This document shows, in pieces, positions 6,226 to 8,898 of a stretch of 8,898 bases of DNA. The first letter of the stretch is position 1. Each line of letters starts with the position of its first letter. A program made the position numbers and the translations under genes. The notes below the pieces were generated by a model. It did not search any database. It was not told where the DNA came from and saw nothing but the letters and a program-made list of their open reading frames with translations. This DNA is from VYFG01 sp964403545 (GTDB lineage Bacteria > Pseudomonadota > Gammaproteobacteria > Arenicellales > Poriferihabitantaceae), in the NCBI GenBank assembly GCA_964403545.1, contig CAYOGN010000177.1, forward strand, positions 1-8,898, written 5' to 3'.

Positions 6226-7203
6226 CTACAAATCAATCTGACTTTCAACAAATCGTCGGGCCAATTGTCGCGCCGCAACCGAAGGCGCTATTTTTCCACT
6301 CCTGATCTGATGTTGCAAATCCGCCAGGGCTGGACCAGAATGATAACCGTGTCGTAGTTGCTCCAACAGGAGTTCTCCGGTTTCATGCCAGAGCCAGTTT
6401 AGTGCCTGCTGTTCCCTCCGCTGGACGAGAATATTGTCCCGGGTTACCTGCGACCGATATCTTTCTACCAGCTGCCAAACCCCCTCTATACCGCGTTTTT
6501 CGAGCGCTGATATTGCTAACACCGGAACCTCCCATTCAGCCAGACGTGGATTGATCAAATTCAGTGCATGTTGTATATCGGCGACCGCCACACCTGCAGA
6601 CCTTTCCAGGTCACCATCTGCCTTGTTCACCACCACGATATCCGCCAGTTCCATAATTCCCCGTTTAATTCCCTGTAACTCATCGCCGCCACCGGGCTGG
6701 AGTAACAACAGGAACACGTCAGTCATTTCAGCTACCAGGGTTTCTGACTGCCCTACCCCTACGGTCTCTACAATCACCAGATCAAAACCGGCTGCCTCAC
6801 AGAGCAAAATTGTTTCCCTGGTTCTGCGACCAACACCACCCAGGGTACAAGCTGACGGCGAAGGGCGAATATACGCTGACGGATTTGTTGACAGGTTTGG
6901 CATTCTGGTTTTATCACCCAGTATGGAACCACCGGAAATGGATGAACTGGGATCAATGGTGAGTACCGCAACCTTATGATTGAGGTCGATGACATGTTGC
7001 CCCAGAATATCTATAAATGTCGATTTTCCTACCCCGGGTACACCGGTTATACCAATACGCAATGAATTGCCTGTGTACGATATTATCTTCTCCAGTAATT
7101 CATCCGCTTCGAGCCGATGATCTTCCCGGGTTGATTCGAGCAGGGTAATTGCACGACCAAGGGTGCGCCGATCCGCCTCCAGAAGTTTGTCAACCTGGAT
7201 CAA
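6226..7203 (-). CDS. meaB: Methylmalonyl-CoA mutase-associated GTPase MeaB (ArgK/YgfD family)
   Basis: MeaB is a SIMIBI-class G3E GTPase that binds methylmalonyl-CoA mutase, gates adenosylcobalamin loading and protects the enzyme from inactivation. The old name ArgK (arginine transport kinase) is misleading. Seen in the 325-residue product: an N-terminal helical segment (to about 45), Walker A GVPGVGKS (54-61), IDPSSSISGGSILGDKTRM (83-101), RPSPSACTLGGVGRRTRE (113-130), Walker B/switch ETVGVGQSE (146-154), PGGGDELQGIKRGIMELAD (170-188) and the guanine-specificity motif NKAD (193-196), followed by a C-terminal helical dimerisation region. The start is TTG at 7201-7203: an in-frame TAG lies four codons upstream and no ATG occurs before residue 101. 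AGGA (7214-7217) sits 10 nt before the TTG. The N-terminus is several residues shorter than in E. coli YgfD. The mutase it should serve is not in the window. Confidence 0.95.
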   Translation of the reverse strand: MIQVDKLLEADRRTLGRAITLLESTREDHRLEADELLEKIISYTGNSLRIGITGVPGVGKSTFIDILGQHVIDLNHKVAVLTIDPSSSISGGSILGDKTRMPNLSTNPSAYIRPSPSACTLGGVGRRTRETILLCEAAGFDLVIVETVGVGQSETLVAEMTDVFLLLLQPGGGDELQGIKRGIMELADIVVVNKADGDLERSAGVAVADIQHALNLINPRLAEWEVPVLAISALEKRGIEGVWQLVERYRSQVTRDNILVQRREQQALNWLWHETGELLLEQLRHGYHSGPALADLQHQIRSGKIAPSVAARQLARRFVESQIDL

Positions 7204-7213
7204 ATTGCAAAAA

Positions 7214-7217
7214 TCCT
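7214..7217 (-). promoter_or_regulatory. Ribosome-binding site supporting the TTG start of meaB
   Basis: AGGA on the minus strand, 10 nt before the TTG at 7203. It overlaps the TAG that closes the short upstream ORF, so a ribosome ending that ORF would stop on top of this site. It is the only Shine-Dalgarno-like sequence near the start and supports TTG as the meaB initiation codon. Confidence 0.5.
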
Positions 7218-7278
7218 AGTGACCAGGACTGGCATGAACAGCGTCAATGGAGCCTGCGACGAGGCGATTTGTGGCCAT
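7216..7278 (-). other. 20-codon ORF bridging pccA and meaB (possible coupling ORF or remnant)
   Basis: An ATG at 7276-7278 overlaps the pccA stop as TGATG and opens a 20-codon reading frame (beginning MATNRLVAGS) that ends at a TAG at 7216-7218. The frame is the same as meaB, whose TTG lies 12 nt beyond the TAG. The peptide has no motif I recognise. It may only carry ribosomes from pccA to the weak meaB start, be the remnant of a longer meaB N-terminus broken by one stop, or be chance. No Shine-Dalgarno of its own is obvious. It is listed because it fills most of the 74-bp gap. Confidence 0.3.
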
Positions 7279-8898
7279 CAGGCAGCCGATTCAAATTCGA
7301 GGATCAATTGGTCCACCTCAAGAATTGATCCGGGTTCAACCAACACCCTGGCCACCACTACCTCTCTCTCAGCGCGTATGGAATTCTCCATTTTCATCGC
7401 CTCAATGACTGCCAGCACTTCTCCTGCCTTAACTAATTGACCGGGCTCCACATTTAGTGATACCAAAAGACCCGGCATTGGAGATAGCAAAAACCCTGAA
7501 AGATCTGGAGCACTCTTTTCTGGCATCAAACCGAACAGTGCTGCGGTGCCCGAATTCATTACTCTGACAAATAACTGGTTTCCTGAATGAATCAATGCAT
7601 AACCTGCACCGCTTTTTTCAACTTGAAGGACAATCAACTTTCCATTTATCTTCGCAGAATAAACGGGCTCTGTTGGTCTCCATTGATCCTCAATCAAATA
7701 TTCAACACCATCAATCTGAACAGTCCATTGTCCGTCGGTGCCGGAAATTTCGCTGACCCAGGATTTACCATTCATCATCACAACCCAGTCTCTGCTCACT
7801 CTGCGGCCGTAGTTTTGCATTTGTCCGGTCGTTGTTATTGCGCGCAGCATCAAACGATGATGAATACTGGCCATGGCTGCTACCATTGCGCTTGTGTCGG
7901 CACCCGGTAACAGGTCAGTGGTAAACCCTTCAGGATATTCTTCGGCGATAAAATTAGTGGTTAACTCACCACGTTGAAACCGTGGATGGGCCATAATCGC
8001 GGCAACAAACGGCTGGTTGGTCTCAACACCGCGGATGTAATATTGATCAAGAGCCTGCTGCACGACTTCGATTGACTCCTCTCGGGTAGAACCCCAGGTA
8101 ACCAGCTTGGCTATCATCGGGTCATAAAACATCGAAATCTCGGATCCTTCCAACACCCCTGTATCCACCCTGACGTGCTCGCTTTCAGGTGGAGGTAGAT
8201 ATTTAACCAACCTTCCGGTTGATGGCAGAAAATTCCGCAATGGACTTTCAGCATATATCCTTGCTTCCATTGCCCAACCATTGATTCCCACATCTTGCTG
8301 GGATATCGGTAGTGCTTCTCCGGCAGCAACCCGTATCATCAGTTCAACTAGATCAAGTCCGGTAATCATTTCTGTCACCGGGTGCTCCACTTGAAGCCGG
8401 GTATTCATTTCCAGAAAGTAGAAATTACGATGGGCATCAACAATTAACTCCACCGTTCCCGCCGAGCAATAGTCAACTGCCTTCGCCAGGATTTTTGCCT
8501 GCTGACTCATTGCCTCTCTGGTTGCTTCATCAATAAACGGTGACGGGGCTTCTTCAATTACCTTCTGATGGCGTCGCTGAATGGAGCATTCACGCTCATT
8601 CAGGGTAATGACATTTCCATGGGTATCGGCAATGACCTGGATTTCAATATGCCGAGGCTGCTCGATAAATTTCTCTATAAAAATTCTGCCATCACCAAAA
8701 CTGGAAATCGCTTCGCTGCTGGCACGTTCAAACCCATCCCTGCAGTCCTCCTGGTTCCAGGCAATCCGCATACCCTTACCTCCGCCTCCGGCACTTGCTT
8801 TAATCATCACCGGATAACCAATACCATCTGAAATTACTACTGCTTCTTCTGCGTCTTTAACCACTTCGTTGTGGCCGGGTATGACATTTACCCCGGCC
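7278..8898 (-). CDS. pccA: Propionyl-CoA carboxylase alpha (biotin-containing) subunit, 5'-truncated
   Basis: PccA carboxylates its biotin with ATP and bicarbonate; the beta subunit (PccB) then transfers CO2 to propionyl-CoA. About 539 residues are visible. The reading frame stays open to the right edge, starting with PGVNVIPGHNEVVKDAEEAV, so the N-terminal part of the biotin carboxylase domain is missing. Seen, numbered from the edge: the ATP-grasp loop IKASAGGGGKGMRIAWN (32-48), HIEIQV (83-88), LNERECSIQRRHQK (99-112), FLEMNTRLQVEHPVTE (161-176), the biotin-carboxylase C-terminal region (EARIYAES, 211-218), a beta-rich BT linker domain (about 360-460), and the biotinyl domain with SPMPG (472-476) and EAMKMEN (499-505), biotin on Lys502. 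The overall match to human PCCA and the adjacent meaB and mce favour propionyl-CoA over methylcrotonyl- or geranyl-CoA as substrate. The TGA stop overlaps a small downstream ATG. Confidence 0.93.
   Translation of the reverse strand, partial: AGVNVIPGHNEVVKDAEEAVVISDGIGYPVMIKASAGGGGKGMRIAWNQEDCRDGFERASSEAISSFGDGRIFIEKFIEQPRHIEIQVIADTHGNVITLNERECSIQRRHQKVIEEAPSPFIDEATREAMSQQAKILAKAVDYCSAGTVELIVDAHRNFYFLEMNTRLQVEHPVTEMITGLDLVELMIRVAAGEALPISQQDVGINGWAMEARIYAESPLRNFLPSTGRLVKYLPPPESEHVRVDTGVLEGSEISMFYDPMIAKLVTWGSTREESIEVVQQALDQYYIRGVETNQPFVAAIMAHPRFQRGELTTNFIAEEYPEGFTTDLLPGADTSAMVAAMASIHHRLMLRAITTTGQMQNYGRRVSRDWVVMMNGKSWVSEISGTDGQWTVQIDGVEYLIEDQWRPTEPVYSAKINGKLIVLQVEKSGAGYALIHSGNQLFVRVMNSGTAALFGLMPEKSAPDLSGFLLSPMPGLLVSLNVEPGQLVKAGEVLAVIEAMKMENSIRAEREVVVARVLVEPGSILEVDQLILEFESAA

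Noticed and set aside
6434..6979. 181-codon plus-strand ORF opposite meaB
   Set aside because: It lies wholly antisense to the well-supported meaB coding sequence, its translation is Ser/Thr/Pro-rich with no recognisable domain, and such shadows are common opposite conserved genes.
8862..8864. GTG as the start of pccA
   Set aside because: The frame continues upstream to the window edge with family-typical sequence (PGVNVIPGHNE), so this GTG is an internal valine and the gene is truncated by the window.

Overview
The window carries eight protein genes, all read on the minus strand. Two are cut by the window edges. In transcription order (high to low coordinates) they are pccA (5'-truncated by the right edge), meaB, mce, cmoA, cmoB, selU (mnmH), selD, and then, after a 154-bp gap, the start of a phytanoyl-CoA dioxygenase (PhyH)-family gene that runs off the left edge. 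Every complete gene is intact and close to its family's usual length. I see no tRNA or rRNA gene, no CRISPR array, no insertion sequence and no phage feature. No gene-free stretch exceeds 300 bases.

The likely host is a gammaproteobacterium. CmoA and CmoB closely resemble the E. coli enzymes as I recall them, and the cmoAB pathway is largely gammaproteobacterial. The base composition looks balanced by eye. The SelD fused to an FAD/NAD(P) oxidoreductase and the PhyH gene fit an environmental, perhaps marine, lineage. That is inference; nothing here fixes the genus.

Right part (about 5809-8898): a propionyl-CoA catabolic block. PccA is the biotin-carrying subunit of propionyl-CoA carboxylase, which makes (S)-methylmalonyl-CoA. 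Mce epimerises this to the (R) form. MeaB is the G3E GTPase that guards the B12-dependent methylmalonyl-CoA mutase producing succinyl-CoA. The partner genes pccB and the mutase are not in view. A 20-codon ORF fills the space between pccA and meaB, in frame with meaB but closed by a TAG.

Middle part (about 503-5727): a tRNA wobble-uridine block. CmoA makes carboxy-SAM and CmoB uses it to build cmo5U34. SelD makes selenophosphate and SelU uses it to replace sulfur by selenium in (mnm5)s2U34. These two pathways act on different U34 tRNA sets, so one tract holds wobble-U enzymes for both family-box and split-box tRNAs. selU and selD overlap by 4 bp (ATGA), which suggests translational coupling.

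Left part (1-502): the gap between selD and the PhyH gene holds sigma70-like promoter elements and a perfect 20-bp inverted repeat over the -35 region, so the PhyH gene probably has its own regulated promoter. None of the genes is a new family. The points most worth following are the wobble-U clustering, the SelD fusion with its glycine-rich insertion, the meaB start region, and the candidate operator upstream of the PhyH gene.
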